Numbered from the stretch's first letter, positions 16,584 to 24,533 are shown. The stretch is 64,000 bases of DNA from Oscillospiraceae bacterium (GCA_015067895.1 SVLP01000001.1:1-64000), one strand, 5' to 3'. Notes: generated from the sequence alone by a model not told the origin. A program made the numbers and translations.

Positions 16584-16611
16584 ATTATACAACAGGGCGG
16601 AAAAATGTCAA
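16584..16611 (-). promoter_or_regulatory. Consensus sigma-A promoter of the phosphoribosyltransferase gene
   Basis: Reverse strand TTGACA (16606-16611), 16 bases, TATAAT (16584-16589). Confidence 0.85.
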
Positions 16612-16653
16612 GTTTCGGCGGGGGATTTGGTGTACGCAGGAAATAACAAGCAC

Positions 16654-16772
16654 GTCATTGCGAGCCAGTGCGCACACTGGCGTGGCAATCCCGTGGATAG
16701 AAGAAAGCACCAATTTGGCGGGCAGAAAGACGACGGGATTGCCACGTCGGGCTGCGCCCTCCTCGCAATGAC
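16654..16772. repeat. MITE-like repeat with 11-base inverted ends (GTCATTGCGAG), copy 2
   Basis: 119 bases with termini GTCATTGCGAG/CTCGCAATGAC. It shares the CCAGTGCGCACACTGG palindrome and GTGGCAATCCCGT arm with the copy at 4366-4483. It lies between punA and the phosphoribosyltransferase gene. Confidence 0.9.
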
Positions 16773-16782
16773 GCATTCTTTT

Positions 16783-17601
16783 TTACACGGTCTTCAGGAT
16801 CAGATCCACCAGGCTGTGGAACTTGTCGTGTGCCAGAGCGGCGGTCTCCATGACCTCCTGGTGGCTGAGCTTGGTGGGGGAGACACCGGCGGCCAGGTTG
16901 GTGATGCAGCTGATGCCAAGGCACTTGATGCCGCACTGGGCGGCGACCAATGCCTCGGGGACGGTGGACATGCCCACGGCGTCCGCGCCCAGGATCCGCG
17001 CCATGCGGATCTCGGCGGGGGTCTCGTAGCTGGGGCCGGAGAACATCATGTATACGCCCTGGCGCAGGGGGATGCCCGCCTCCACGGCGGCCAGCTTCAG
17101 CTTCAGCCGCAGGTTGGAGGAATAGAGGTCGGTGACATCGGGGAACCGGGGGCCGAACTCCTCCAGGTGCTCGCCGATGAGAGGGTTGGAGCCGGAGTAG
17201 TTGATGTGGTCGGAGATGAGCATCAGGTCACCGGGACGGTAGTCCTTATTGACGCCGCCGGCGGCGTTGGTCAGCACCAGATGTTTGACACCCAGCTTCG
17301 ACATGATCCGCACGGGCATGGTCAGCACGTTCATGGGGTGGCCCTCGTAGTAGTGAAGGCGGCCCTGGAGGCAGACCACGCGCTTGCCGTGCTTGGTGCC
17401 GAAGACGAAGGCTCCGGTGTGGCCGGGAACGGTGGCGGCGGGGAAGTCGGGGATGTCGGTGAAGGGGATGACCAGGCGATCCTCCAGAGTGTCGGCAAAG
17501 TCACCCAGGCCGCTGCCCAGGATCAGGCCGATGGTGGGCTCGGCGTCGGTGCGGGTGCGGATATAGGAAACGGCGTTGTGGATGCGGGTGGAAAGATTCA
17601 T
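16783..17601 (-). CDS. punA: Purine nucleoside phosphorylase
   Basis: 272 residues of the trimeric PNP family, which cleaves purine nucleosides with phosphate to base and (deoxy)ribose 1-phosphate. Motifs: GSGLGDFAD near residue 25, VPGHTGAFVFG, LTNAAGGVN, MFSGPSYETPAEIRM, and VGMSTVPEALVA. Start ATG at 17599-17601 follows CAAAGGAG; a longer open frame from 17634 has no ribosome site. It is divergent from the phage cassette that starts 137 bases away and has its own promoter. Confidence 0.96.
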   Translation of the reverse strand: MNLSTRIHNAVSYIRTRTDAEPTIGLILGSGLGDFADTLEDRLVIPFTDIPDFPAATVPGHTGAFVFGTKHGKRVVCLQGRLHYYEGHPMNVLTMPVRIMSKLGVKHLVLTNAAGGVNKDYRPGDLMLISDHINYSGSNPLIGEHLEEFGPRFPDVTDLYSSNLRLKLKLAAVEAGIPLRQGVYMMFSGPSYETPAEIRMARILGADAVGMSTVPEALVAAQCGIKCLGISCITNLAAGVSPTKLSHQEVMETAALAHDKFHSLVDLILKTV

Positions 17602-17633
17602 GGCGGTACTCCTTTGGTTTCGTTTCTGCATCA

Positions 17634-17662
17634 TTTATATCAGAGAAGACCGGTTTTTTCAA
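17634..17662 (-). promoter_or_regulatory. Sigma-A promoter of punA
   Basis: Reverse strand TTGAAA (17657-17662), 17 bases, TATAAA (17634-17639). Confidence 0.75.
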
Positions 17663-17676
17663 GGTTTTTTCCACCG

Positions 17677-17696
17677 GTTGCATCGGTTCATGCAAC
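17677..17696. promoter_or_regulatory. Operator-like inverted repeat upstream of the phage cassette
   Basis: GTTGCAT - 6 bases - ATGCAAC, a perfect 7-base inverted repeat 43 bases before the first cassette gene. I found no convincing sigma-A promoter reading into the cassette, so this could be a regulator site or chance. Confidence 0.35.
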
Positions 17697-17738
17697 TTCA
17701 TGCGCCGTTCGGGGACATGGGTGAAAGGAGGAAGCAAA

Positions 17739-18056
17739 TTGGAGGAAAAACGAAGCACCCTCAGAAAGCGCATCCGGGAGGGGCGGCTGCGGCGGGAGGA
17801 TGTGCTGCGGCGGCTGGCGGAGCTGGCCTTCGGGCAGCCCAACGACTGCGTACGGCTGGCTCTGGAGGAGCTGCCGGACTTGAAAGGGCTCGACCTGAGC
17901 CTGCTCAGCGAGATCAAGCGCAGTGACAAGGGCATGGTGGAGATCCGGCTCATCGACCGGGTGAAGGTGCTGGAGCGGCTGGCCCAGGCTATGGAGGACG
18001 AGGGCGACGGCATGGGCGAGCTCCTGCGGGCTCTGAGCGACCGGGAGGAGCCGTGA
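17739..18056 (+). CDS. Phage terminase small subunit
   Basis: 105 residues, start TTG at 17739 seven bases after GAAAGGAGGAAG. It is basic at the N terminus (KRSTLRKRIREGRLRRE), then has AFGQPNDCVRLALEE, LDLSLLSEIKRSDKGMVEIRLIDRVKVLE, a pattern seen in clostridial phage small terminases. The small subunit recognises phage DNA and positions the large subunit. Its stop overlaps the next gene by GTGA, the typical terS-terL coupling. It is the first of ten co-directional genes. Confidence 0.78.
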   Translation: MEEKRSTLRKRIREGRLRREDVLRRLAELAFGQPNDCVRLALEELPDLKGLDLSLLSEIKRSDKGMVEIRLIDRVKVLERLAQAMEDEGDGMGELLRALSDREEP

Positions 18057-19306
18057 GCTACGTCCGGTTCTCCCCCAAGCAGCGGCGGGCCATGGCCTGG
18101 TGGCTGCCGGGCAGCGGGGAGGAGGGGTATGAGGCCATCGTCTGCGACGGGGCCGTCCGGTCGGGGAAGACCCTGGCCATGGGGCTGGGGTTCTTTCTCT
18201 GGGCCCAGGCCACATTTCACGGGCGGCGGTTTGCCCTGTGCGGCAAGACCATCGGGGCTCTGCGGCGCAACGTTCTGGCGGAGCTGCTGCCGAAGCTGAC
18301 GGAGCTGGGGGCCCAGTGGCAGGAGAAGCGGTCGGAAAACCGGCTCACCGTCCGGTTCGGGGGAAGATGCAACGACTTCTACCTCTTCGGCGGACGGGAT
18401 GAATCCGCCGCCGGGATGATCCAGGGCATGACCCTGGCGGGGGTGCTGATGGACGAGGTGGCGCTGATGCCCCGCTCCTTCGTGGAGCAGGCCTGCGCCC
18501 GGTGCTCGGTGACGGGCTCAAAGCTCTGGTTCAACTGCAACCCGGCGGGGCCGAACCACTGGTTCTACCGGGAGTGGATCCTGGGGGCGGAAAAACGAAA
18601 CTGCCTGCATCTGCATTTCACCATGGCGGACAACCCCTCCTTAAGTCCCGAGATCCGGGCTCGGTACGAGCGGCTGTATACTGGCATCTTCTACCGGCGG
18701 TTCGTGCTGGGGCAGTGGGCTCAGGCCGAGGGCCGGGTCTACGACTTCTTCGAGCCGGAGATGGCCGTGGAGGTGCCGAAGGGCAGCTTTGAACGGTGGT
18801 ACATCTCCTGTGACTACGGCACGGTGAACCCCATGTCCATGGGGCTGTGGGGGCTGCAAAGCGGAATCTGGTATCGGGTGGAGGAATTCTACTTCGATTC
18901 CCGTGCCAGGCAGCGGCAGATGACCGACGGGGAGTATGAGCAGGAGCTTCGGAAACTGGCAGGAGGTCGGGAAATCCGGGAGGTCATTGTCGACCCATCG
19001 GCGGCCAGCTTCCTCCAGCTGCTGCGGCAGAAGGGCTGGCGGGTGCGCAAGGCCAACAACGATGTGCTTTCCGGCATCCGGGCTACGGCGGACGCTCTGA
19101 AAAGCGGGCGGATCAAGCTCTGCACACCCTGCAGGGACTGTCTGCGGGAGATGGAGGAGTATGTCTGGGACTTGAGGAGCGGACAGAGAGATCAGGTGAA
19201 GAAGGAGCATGACCATGCCATGGATGACATGCGCTATTTTGTGTCCACGGTGCTGACCCAGGCGGAGACAGGCTTCGCTGTTGGCAGCGTGGCGAGGAGG
19301 AGGTAA
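18053..19306 (+). CDS. Phage terminase large subunit (PBSX-type)
   Basis: 417 residues, start GTG at 18053 with GGGAGGAG upstream, overlapping terS. The ATPase half has Walker A DGAVRSGKT and Walker B GVLMDEVALM. The nuclease half keeps its acidic residues in SCDYGTVNP, EVIVDPSAASF and HDHAMDDMRYF. All catalytic motifs needed for ATP-driven packaging and headful cleavage are therefore intact. Length is normal for this family. The C terminus ends within two bases of the portal gene. Confidence 0.95.
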   Translation: MSYVRFSPKQRRAMAWWLPGSGEEGYEAIVCDGAVRSGKTLAMGLGFFLWAQATFHGRRFALCGKTIGALRRNVLAELLPKLTELGAQWQEKRSENRLTVRFGGRCNDFYLFGGRDESAAGMIQGMTLAGVLMDEVALMPRSFVEQACARCSVTGSKLWFNCNPAGPNHWFYREWILGAEKRNCLHLHFTMADNPSLSPEIRARYERLYTGIFYRRFVLGQWAQAEGRVYDFFEPEMAVEVPKGSFERWYISCDYGTVNPMSMGLWGLQSGIWYRVEEFYFDSRARQRQMTDGEYEQELRKLAGGREIREVIVDPSAASFLQLLRQKGWRVRKANNDVLSGIRATADALKSGRIKLCTPCRDCLREMEEYVWDLRSGQRDQVKKEHDHAMDDMRYFVSTVLTQAETGFAVGSVARRR

Positions 19307-19308
19307 CC

Positions 19309-20445
19309 ATGAAGAAGAAAACAGAGCCGGCAGCGGCGGTGGCCCAGCTGCGGGTGGGCAGTGCCCATCCCTTCGGCGGGCTGCGGGGGTATGTGCCCCT
19401 GGGCGGCGGGGAGGAGCGGATCTACCGGGAGCTGCGCACCGCCGTGCCGGTGATCGACGCCGCCATCGGGAAGCTGGTGCGGCTGTGCGGCGGCTTTCAG
19501 GTGAAGGGCAGGGCCGAGAAGCGGCTGCGGGAATTTTTGAGGACTGTCCCCTGCGGCCGGGGGCAGTTTGGAATCGACGCCTTTTTAGCCGCTTATCTGG
19601 ACAGCCTGCTGACCTATGGCCGGGCTGTGGGCGAGCTGGTGGTGGCGGGGGAGCGGCTGCGGGCCGTATGCTGGGGCGATGTGACGGCCCTGGAGGTTCG
19701 GGAGGGGGCCAATGCCCTGGACATGGAGCTCTGGGGGCCCGACGAGCAGGGAATGCTGCGAAAGCTCCCCTGGCAGGAGCTGCTGCTCTTCACCACCATG
19801 AATCCCGAGCCGGAGCATCCCTACGGGGTCAGTCTCCTGCGGGGGATGCCCTTCCTGGCGGATATCCTGATGAAAATCTACAACACCATCGGCGTCAACT
19901 GGGAGCGGGCGGGGAACGTGCGCTACAGCGTGGTCTGCCGTCCCGGCGAGAACCTCGACCCGGCCCAGGCGAGAGAACGGGGGAGCCAGATCGCATCCGA
20001 GTGGGCCCGGGCCATGGAGGACGGGAAGAACGGCATGGTGCGGGATTTCGTGGCCGTGGGGGATGTGGAGATCAAGGTCATCGGCGGGGAGAATCCCATT
20101 TTGGATTCCGAGGTGCCCGTGCGGCAGATTTTGGAGCAGCTCATCGCCAAGACCGGTCTGCCGCCCTTCCTGCTGGGGCTGAGCTGGTCGACCACGGAGC
20201 GGATGAGTGCCCAGCAGGCCGACTTGCTGACCAGTGAGCTGTGGGCCATCCGCAGAACGGTGGAGCCGGTGCTCCGGAAGATCTGCCGGACGTTCCTCAT
20301 TCTGGAGGGGCTGGATCCGGAGGTGGAGATCCTCTGGGAGGAGATCAGCCTGCGGGATCTGGCGGAGACGGCGAAGGCGGAGCTGTACCGGGCGCAGGCC
20401 CGGAAGTTGACAGTGGACAGTGGACAGTTGACAGTTGGGAGGTAA
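19309..20445 (+). CDS. Phage portal protein, C-terminal end formed by a heptamer repeat
   Basis: 378 residues. It resembles clostridial phage portals, the dodecameric ring through which DNA enters the head: RTAVPVIDAAIGKLVRL at the N terminus, a stem/wing region with LLTYGRAVGELVV, and IAKTGLPPFLLGLSWSTTERMSAQQADLLTSELW late in the protein. The last ~12 residues (KLTVDSGQLTVGR) are encoded by TTGACAG/TGGACAG repeat units, so the normal C-terminal tail may have been replaced or shortened. Start ATG follows GGAGGAGGTAACC. The repeat also carries the ribosome site of the next gene. Confidence 0.88.
   Translation: MKKKTEPAAAVAQLRVGSAHPFGGLRGYVPLGGGEERIYRELRTAVPVIDAAIGKLVRLCGGFQVKGRAEKRLREFLRTVPCGRGQFGIDAFLAAYLDSLLTYGRAVGELVVAGERLRAVCWGDVTALEVREGANALDMELWGPDEQGMLRKLPWQELLLFTTMNPEPEHPYGVSLLRGMPFLADILMKIYNTIGVNWERAGNVRYSVVCRPGENLDPAQARERGSQIASEWARAMEDGKNGMVRDFVAVGDVEIKVIGGENPILDSEVPVRQILEQLIAKTGLPPFLLGLSWSTTERMSAQQADLLTSELWAIRRTVEPVLRKICRTFLILEGLDPEVEILWEEISLRDLAETAKAELYRAQARKLTVDSGQLTVGR
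20407..20441. repeat. TTGACAG heptamer repeat inside the portal gene 3' end
   Basis: TTGACAG, TGGACAG, TGGACAG, TTGACAG, TTGGGAG: five 7-base units in tandem, read as coding sequence and supplying GGGAGG to the following gene. The same motif recurs at 57634-57654. Confidence 0.75.
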
Positions 20446-20449
20446 TGGG

Positions 20450-21340
20450 ATGGAAGTAAAGAAAGATGCGGCTGCGGTGGGCATCGGGGTGTCGAATGCG
20501 GCGCAGCTGGAGCGGATCAATGCTTTGGCGAAGGGTGCTCTTACGGAGGAGCAGGTGTATGTATTCTCCGTTCGGCTTTGCGACGATCAGGTGGATCGGG
20601 ATCATGAGCGGTTCGATACGGACGCGCTGCCGGTGCTGGCGGGGCTGTTCGTGGGCAAGAGCGGCATTGTTGACCATAAGTGGTCGGCAGGGTCTCAGCT
20701 GGCGCGGATCTTCGCGGCGGAGGTCGTGGAAGAAAACGGCATCAGCTACATCAAGGCCTGGGCCTACATCCGCCGGGGCGGTGCCGGGGACGAATGGATC
20801 GCGGACATCGAGGCGGGCATCAAAAAGGAGGTCAGCGTGGGCTGCTCCATGGGCCGGTCGGTCTGCTCCATCTGCGGCGGGGACTATGGTTCCTGCGGAC
20901 ACCGCAAGGGGGAGTATTACGACGGGGAGCTGTGCTGTGCGATCCTGCGGGAGCCGGTGGATGCCTACGAGTTCTCCTTCGTGGCGGTGCCCGCCCAGCG
21001 GGAGGCCGGTGTGCTCAAGGGTATGGGCCGCCGGGTGAGCCTGAAGGAGCTGGCGGAGGAGTACGGGGCCCAGGAGGAGTACCGGGGCCTGTGGAAACTC
21101 TCTCAGCTGGGACAGCAGTATCAGAAGCAGCTGGGTGACGAGGTGGTTCGCCTTGTGCTGATGCTGGGGCTGAAGCTGGAGGAGCCTGTCCTGCGGGGCG
21201 CGGTGGAAAAGCTGGCCGGGGCGGAGCTGGTTCCGCTGCGGGACGCACTCCGGGAGCAGGCGGCGGAAAAATACCCCGTGCAGCTCCAGCTGGGGACTGT
21301 CCGGGGAGAAGCAGCACTGGAGAGTGCCTATATGATCTGA
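20450..21340 (+). CDS. Phage prohead protease-like protein
   Basis: 296 residues. It resembles clostridial phage proteases of the HK97 prohead (S78-like) type that trim scaffold and capsid during maturation. Candidate catalytic residues are the His in GIVDHKW and the Ser in KKEVSVGCSMG, followed by the family-typical DAYEFSFVAVPAQREAGV. A Cys-rich loop CSICGGDYGSCGH is seen in related proteins. The C-terminal ~90 residues are helical and could act as internal scaffold. Start chosen at 20450, nine bases after GGGAGG; an in-frame ATG at 20435 overlaps the repeat. Confidence 0.82.
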   Translation: MEVKKDAAAVGIGVSNAAQLERINALAKGALTEEQVYVFSVRLCDDQVDRDHERFDTDALPVLAGLFVGKSGIVDHKWSAGSQLARIFAAEVVEENGISYIKAWAYIRRGGAGDEWIADIEAGIKKEVSVGCSMGRSVCSICGGDYGSCGHRKGEYYDGELCCAILREPVDAYEFSFVAVPAQREAGVLKGMGRRVSLKELAEEYGAQEEYRGLWKLSQLGQQYQKQLGDEVVRLVLMLGLKLEEPVLRGAVEKLAGAELVPLRDALREQAAEKYPVQLQLGTVRGEAALESAYMI

Positions 21341-21387
21341 TTTTGCGGGAATGACCGTGAAATACAAACTTTATGGAGGGAAAATCA

Positions 21388-21720
21388 ATGAATGTATCCT
21401 TTGAAGAGATCGGCCGTCTGGCGGTGACCTTTGCCCAGGAGGGATGTGAGGCTGCTCAGGTGTGCAAGCTGGTCGGCAATGGTGTGGTCGCGGCCTGCGC
21501 CGACGGCGACAAGTTCTGCGGCGTCGTGGAGGGCGTCCGTGGGAGCTATGCCGCCGTGCAGGTGGCGGGCTTCGTCAGCGTAAAGGTCAGCGGTGCGGTG
21601 AATGCGGGTTATGTTAACCTCTGCGCCGACGGCACCGGCGGCGTGAAGGCCGGGGAAGGCCGGGAGTATCTGGTGGTCAGCGTGGATGAGAACGCGAAGA
21701 CTGCCGTCATCAAGCTGTAA
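21388..21720 (+). CDS. Capsid cement/decoration-like protein
   Basis: 110 residues, beta-rich and glycine-rich (FAQEGCEAAQVCKLVGNGVV, GYVNLCADGTGGVKAGEGREYLVVSVDENAKTAVIKL). The same kind of protein sits between protease and major capsid genes in many clostridial prophages, where DUF2190-like cement proteins stabilise the shell. The call rests on position and general composition. Start 21388 with TGGAGGG seven bases upstream; an earlier ATG at 21373 lies before the ribosome site. Confidence 0.68.
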   Translation: MNVSFEEIGRLAVTFAQEGCEAAQVCKLVGNGVVAACADGDKFCGVVEGVRGSYAAVQVAGFVSVKVSGAVNAGYVNLCADGTGGVKAGEGREYLVVSVDENAKTAVIKL

Positions 21721-21733
21721 GGAGGAACGAAAT

Positions 21734-22759
21734 ATGGCATACGACAATCTCAGACTCGAAAAGGGCATGTACCGTCAGTCCGGCAAGAGCTTCAGCCAGG
21801 TGCTGGAGGGGCTGGATCCCAGCGAGAACTACCGGGGCACCTCCCTGGAGAAGACCGACGCCTTCCAGCGGCAGCTGTGCCGCTTCGGCATCAAGGTCAA
21901 GGGCCCCGGCTCCTCCAGCGTGGAGAAGTTCTTCCGCACCACGGATTCCGCCGTCCTCTTCCCCGAGTACATCGCCCGCACCGTCCGCATGGGCATGGAG
22001 GAGAACGACATCCTGCCCGCCATCACCGCCACCACCACCGTCATCGACGCCATGGACTACCGCTCCATCTACGCCGAGATGGAGGAGCAGGACGCGGCTC
22101 TGGCGGCGGTGGCCGAGGGGGCTGCCATCCCCTCCACCAAGGTGCGCACCCGGGACAACCTCATCAGCCTGAGCAAGCGGGGCCGGATGCTCATCGCCAG
22201 CTACGAGGCCGTCCGGTTCCAGAAGCTGGATCTGTTCTCCGTCATGCTGCGCCAGATCGGCAGCTACATCCAGAAGATGCAGCTCCGGGACGCCATCGGT
22301 GTGCTCATCAATGGCGACGGCAACGACAACGCCGCCGAGGCCTTTGCGGTCGGCACGTCTCCCATCTCCGGCGCCGCCGGGGAGCTGAGCTACGACCAGC
22401 TGGTGGAGTTCTGGGGGCAGTTCGATCCCTACACCATGAACGGCATGATTATGTCAAGCGGTATGATGACCCGGCTTCTGAAGATCCCCGAGCTGCAGAA
22501 TCCCCTGACCGGCCTGAATTTCCAGGGCACCGGCATCCTGGCCACCCCTCTGGGTGCCCAGCTCCACCGCACCTCCGCTGTGGACGACGACACCATCATC
22601 GGCATCGACAGCCGCTACGCCCTGGAGCTGGTGCGGGCGGGGGATGTGCTGGTGGAGTACGACAAGCTCATCGACCGGCAGCTGGAGCGGGCCGCCATCA
22701 CCGCCATCTGCGGCTTCGGCAAGATCTGCGACGGCGCGGCCAAGGTTCTGACCGTATGA
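21734..22759 (+). CDS. Phage major capsid protein
   Basis: 341 residues with a layout typical of clostridial phage capsid proteins: an N-terminal helical segment (SFSQVLEGLDPSENYRGTSLEKTDAFQRQL), then FFRTTDSAVLFPEYIARTVRMG, ISLSKRGRMLIASYEAVRFQ, and a C-terminal beta region RYALELVRAGDVLVEYDKLIDRQLERAAIT. It would form the icosahedral shell. Start ATG follows AAGGAGGAACG. The stop overlaps the next start as ATGA. The reading frame is undisturbed. Confidence 0.9.
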   Translation: MAYDNLRLEKGMYRQSGKSFSQVLEGLDPSENYRGTSLEKTDAFQRQLCRFGIKVKGPGSSSVEKFFRTTDSAVLFPEYIARTVRMGMEENDILPAITATTTVIDAMDYRSIYAEMEEQDAALAAVAEGAAIPSTKVRTRDNLISLSKRGRMLIASYEAVRFQKLDLFSVMLRQIGSYIQKMQLRDAIGVLINGDGNDNAAEAFAVGTSPISGAAGELSYDQLVEFWGQFDPYTMNGMIMSSGMMTRLLKIPELQNPLTGLNFQGTGILATPLGAQLHRTSAVDDDTIIGIDSRYALELVRAGDVLVEYDKLIDRQLERAAITAICGFGKICDGAAKVLTV

Positions 22760-23106
22760 GCCTGACGGAACAGATCTACGCCCAGGCTCTGCTGATGGCG
22801 GGAAAGCTCTCGGCGGAGCAGGACGCCCTGCTGAAAATGCTCTGCCGGGTGGCGAAGACCAATCTGGAGGGGCGGCTGCGCAGCGGCCTGACACCCGAGG
22901 ATTTTCGGGCGGATTTCATCGCTGCCGGGAGCCTGATGGCCCTGGCGGCCCTGTCCGAGAGCGATGGCAGCCCCGAGCGGTTCACCGCCGGGGAGCTGAC
23001 CGTCCAGCGGGGCTCCTCCTCCACCGCTGCCCGATGCCTGCGCAGCCAGGCGGAGCTGATCCTGATGCCCTATGTGAAAGACAGCTTCGCCTTCCTGGGG
23101 GTATGA
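22756..23106 (+). CDS. Phage head-tail connector-like protein (gp6-like position)
   Basis: 116 residues, largely helical (YAQALLMAGKLSAEQDALLKMLCRVAKTNLEGRLR, then FRADFIAAGSLMALAALSES). The size and its place immediately after the capsid gene fit the first neck ring (gp6/gp15-type connector). Sequence similarity alone is weak. It starts inside the capsid stop codon (ATGA overlap), so it is translated by coupling. Confidence 0.62.
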   Translation: MSLTEQIYAQALLMAGKLSAEQDALLKMLCRVAKTNLEGRLRSGLTPEDFRADFIAAGSLMALAALSESDGSPERFTAGELTVQRGSSSTAARCLRSQAELILMPYVKDSFAFLGV

Positions 23107-23107
23107 G

Positions 23108-23440
23108 ATGCGTGTGATGGTGGAAAAGCTGCTGGATCAGTACGGAATGGACATCAGGATCGGGGACAGAAATGTCCGGGCCCTCTTCCAGCCGGTGACG
23201 GGGAAGCTGGAGCGGTTGGCGGAGCGGGTGCCGGGGAGCCTGGGCACCGAGAGCCGGAGCCGTTATGTCTACATCGGCCCGGTGGAGCCGGAGGTTCGGG
23301 CGGATATGGTGCTGACCGTGGCGGGCCGGGGCTATCTCGTCCGCACGGCCCAGCGGATCCCCGGCAATGACGGCCCGGCCTACACCTGGGCCATGTGCGT
23401 GGAGAAAGGACGGGAGGACAGATGGGGTATGAGCTCTTAG
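23108..23440 (+). CDS. Phage neck/head-closure-like protein
   Basis: 110 residues with VRALFQPVTGKLERLAE, RYVYIGPVEPEVRADMVLTVAGRGYLVRTAQ: a small beta-rich protein like those that close the head beneath the connector in siphoviruses and myoviruses. The call relies on gene order and size. It starts one base after the previous stop and overlaps the next gene by 19 bases. Confidence 0.5.
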   Translation: MRVMVEKLLDQYGMDIRIGDRNVRALFQPVTGKLERLAERVPGSLGTESRSRYVYIGPVEPEVRADMVLTVAGRGYLVRTAQRIPGNDGPAYTWAMCVEKGREDRWGMSS

Positions 23441-24117
23441 AGCGGGTGATGGACATCCTGACCGCCGCCGGGATTCGGGCAGGGGAGGAGTATCCCGCCG
23501 GGGAACGGGTGGAGATACTGAGCCCCGTAGCGGCGGTGGGTCTGCGGGAGCTGGACTGGGCCGGGGGAACGGCCCGGTTCTCCCTGCGGATCCTCAGTCC
23601 CCGGATCCTGGGCGGCTGGTGCTGTCAGACCCATGCGGCCAGGGTGGGACAGGTGCTCTGGGACGCAGGGATGACCTGCGAGACGGCCCAGATGGAATAC
23701 CTGACCGGAAGCGACTGCTTCTGCGTCAGCATGACGGCCTCCATGGCTGTGGGGGATGGGGCTGTGGAGCCTGTTTCTGTCTGGCGGGTCTTCTGCGGGG
23801 AGACCGAGCAGGAGCAGGTGGTCACCTTTCGGGCGGTTCGCAACCAGGGCCGCCGGATCCTGGGGGCCTTCTGGCAGAGCGAGCCCGTCACCGTCACCAA
23901 CGGCAGCGGCGGCTGGGAGATCGAGCTGGTGCAGGCGGCGGCAGGGGAGCCGGAGGAAACCGGGGAGCCCTTCGTCCTGACGGTGCGCTGCGGCAGCAGC
24001 GAGCACCGCTACGGCGGCTGCTGCTGGAATGAGACGGAAATTCTCCACAGCCGCACCGGTGTCAAGCGGATCCGGCGGGGCTTCGCCCTGACCAGGGAGG
24101 TATACAGCAATGGATAA
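23422..24117 (+). CDS. Phage tail-terminator/minor structural-like protein
   Basis: 231 residues, start ATG at 23422 after GGGAGGAC. The first ~110 residues (LLERVMDILTAAGIRAGEEYPAGERVEIL, RVGQVLWDAGMTCETAQMEY) fit a tail-terminator-like fold by position. The remainder (FRAVRNQGRRILGAFWQSEPV, CCWNETEILHSRTGVKRIRRGFALTREV) is a second beta-rich domain I do not recognise. A similar two-part protein seems to occur in clostridial prophages after the neck genes, but this is from memory and uncertain. It overlaps the next gene by eight bases. Confidence 0.5.
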   Translation: MGYELLERVMDILTAAGIRAGEEYPAGERVEILSPVAAVGLRELDWAGGTARFSLRILSPRILGGWCCQTHAARVGQVLWDAGMTCETAQMEYLTGSDCFCVSMTASMAVGDGAVEPVSVWRVFCGETEQEQVVTFRAVRNQGRRILGAFWQSEPVTVTNGSGGWEIELVQAAAGEPEETGEPFVLTVRCGSSEHRYGGCCWNETEILHSRTGVKRIRRGFALTREVYSNG

Positions 24118-24499
24118 GATGAAGTTCATGATGTTCACCTGGAAGCAGAATCCGGAGCACTTCGAGATCCAGGCCCACTGTGTGCCGGAGTACACGCCCA
24201 ACGATTACGGCGGCTATGACTACACGGGCATCAGCCCCATGTGTCGGGTGATCTCGGGCCGGGGCGTGTTCAGCGGCGAGGACGCCGTCCAGCAGTTCAA
24301 CGCCCTGGCGGTCATCATGGGAGCCCGCCGGGAGGGGGAGCTGGTCATGCCTGTCTGGGGCACCACCACGGCCTACCTGACGGATCTGGTCATGGAGCAG
24401 GAGAGCAGGCCGGACTACATCGTCTACTCCTTCACCTTCCGGGAGACCGACGAGCACGGCTGCATCCCCATCCTGCCGGAGCTGGACGTGCACAAGTAA
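24110..24499 (+). CDS. Phage baseplate / DNA-circularisation N-domain-like protein
   Basis: 129 residues: MFTWKQNPEHFEIQAHC, then ISGRGVFSGEDAVQQFNALAVIMGARREGELVMPVWGTTTAYLTDL and DYIVYSFTFRE. This pattern (a short N domain, a GxGxFxGxxA segment, LxxPxWG) recalls the N-terminal domain of phage DNA-circularisation/baseplate proteins. In a complete phage it would be followed by tape measure, baseplate and fibre genes; none follows here. It is the last gene of the cassette and ends at a hairpin and a large repeat. Confidence 0.5.
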   Translation: MDKMKFMMFTWKQNPEHFEIQAHCVPEYTPNDYGGYDYTGISPMCRVISGRGVFSGEDAVQQFNALAVIMGARREGELVMPVWGTTTAYLTDLVMEQESRPDYIVYSFTFRETDEHGCIPILPELDVHK

Positions 24500-24506
24500 A
24501 TAATAA

Positions 24507-24533
24507 GGGACTGCTGCGGAAGGCAGCAGTCCC
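24507..24533 (+). terminator. Hairpin at the end of the phage cassette
   Basis: GGGACTGCTGC/GCAGCAGTCCC stem, eight bases after the last stop codon. No T run follows, so it may terminate weakly or only protect the 3' end. Confidence 0.5.

Noticed and set aside
16547..16600. Purine riboswitch before the phosphoribosyltransferase gene
   Set aside because: The promoter is ~40 bases from the start codon, leaving no space for an aptamer.
17739..24499. Capsid-forming phage satellite (cf-PICI) or gene transfer agent
   Set aside because: No integrase, primase, regulator or satellite-specific gene, and no tail genes, which a GTA of the known kind would need. A remnant or domesticated head fits better.
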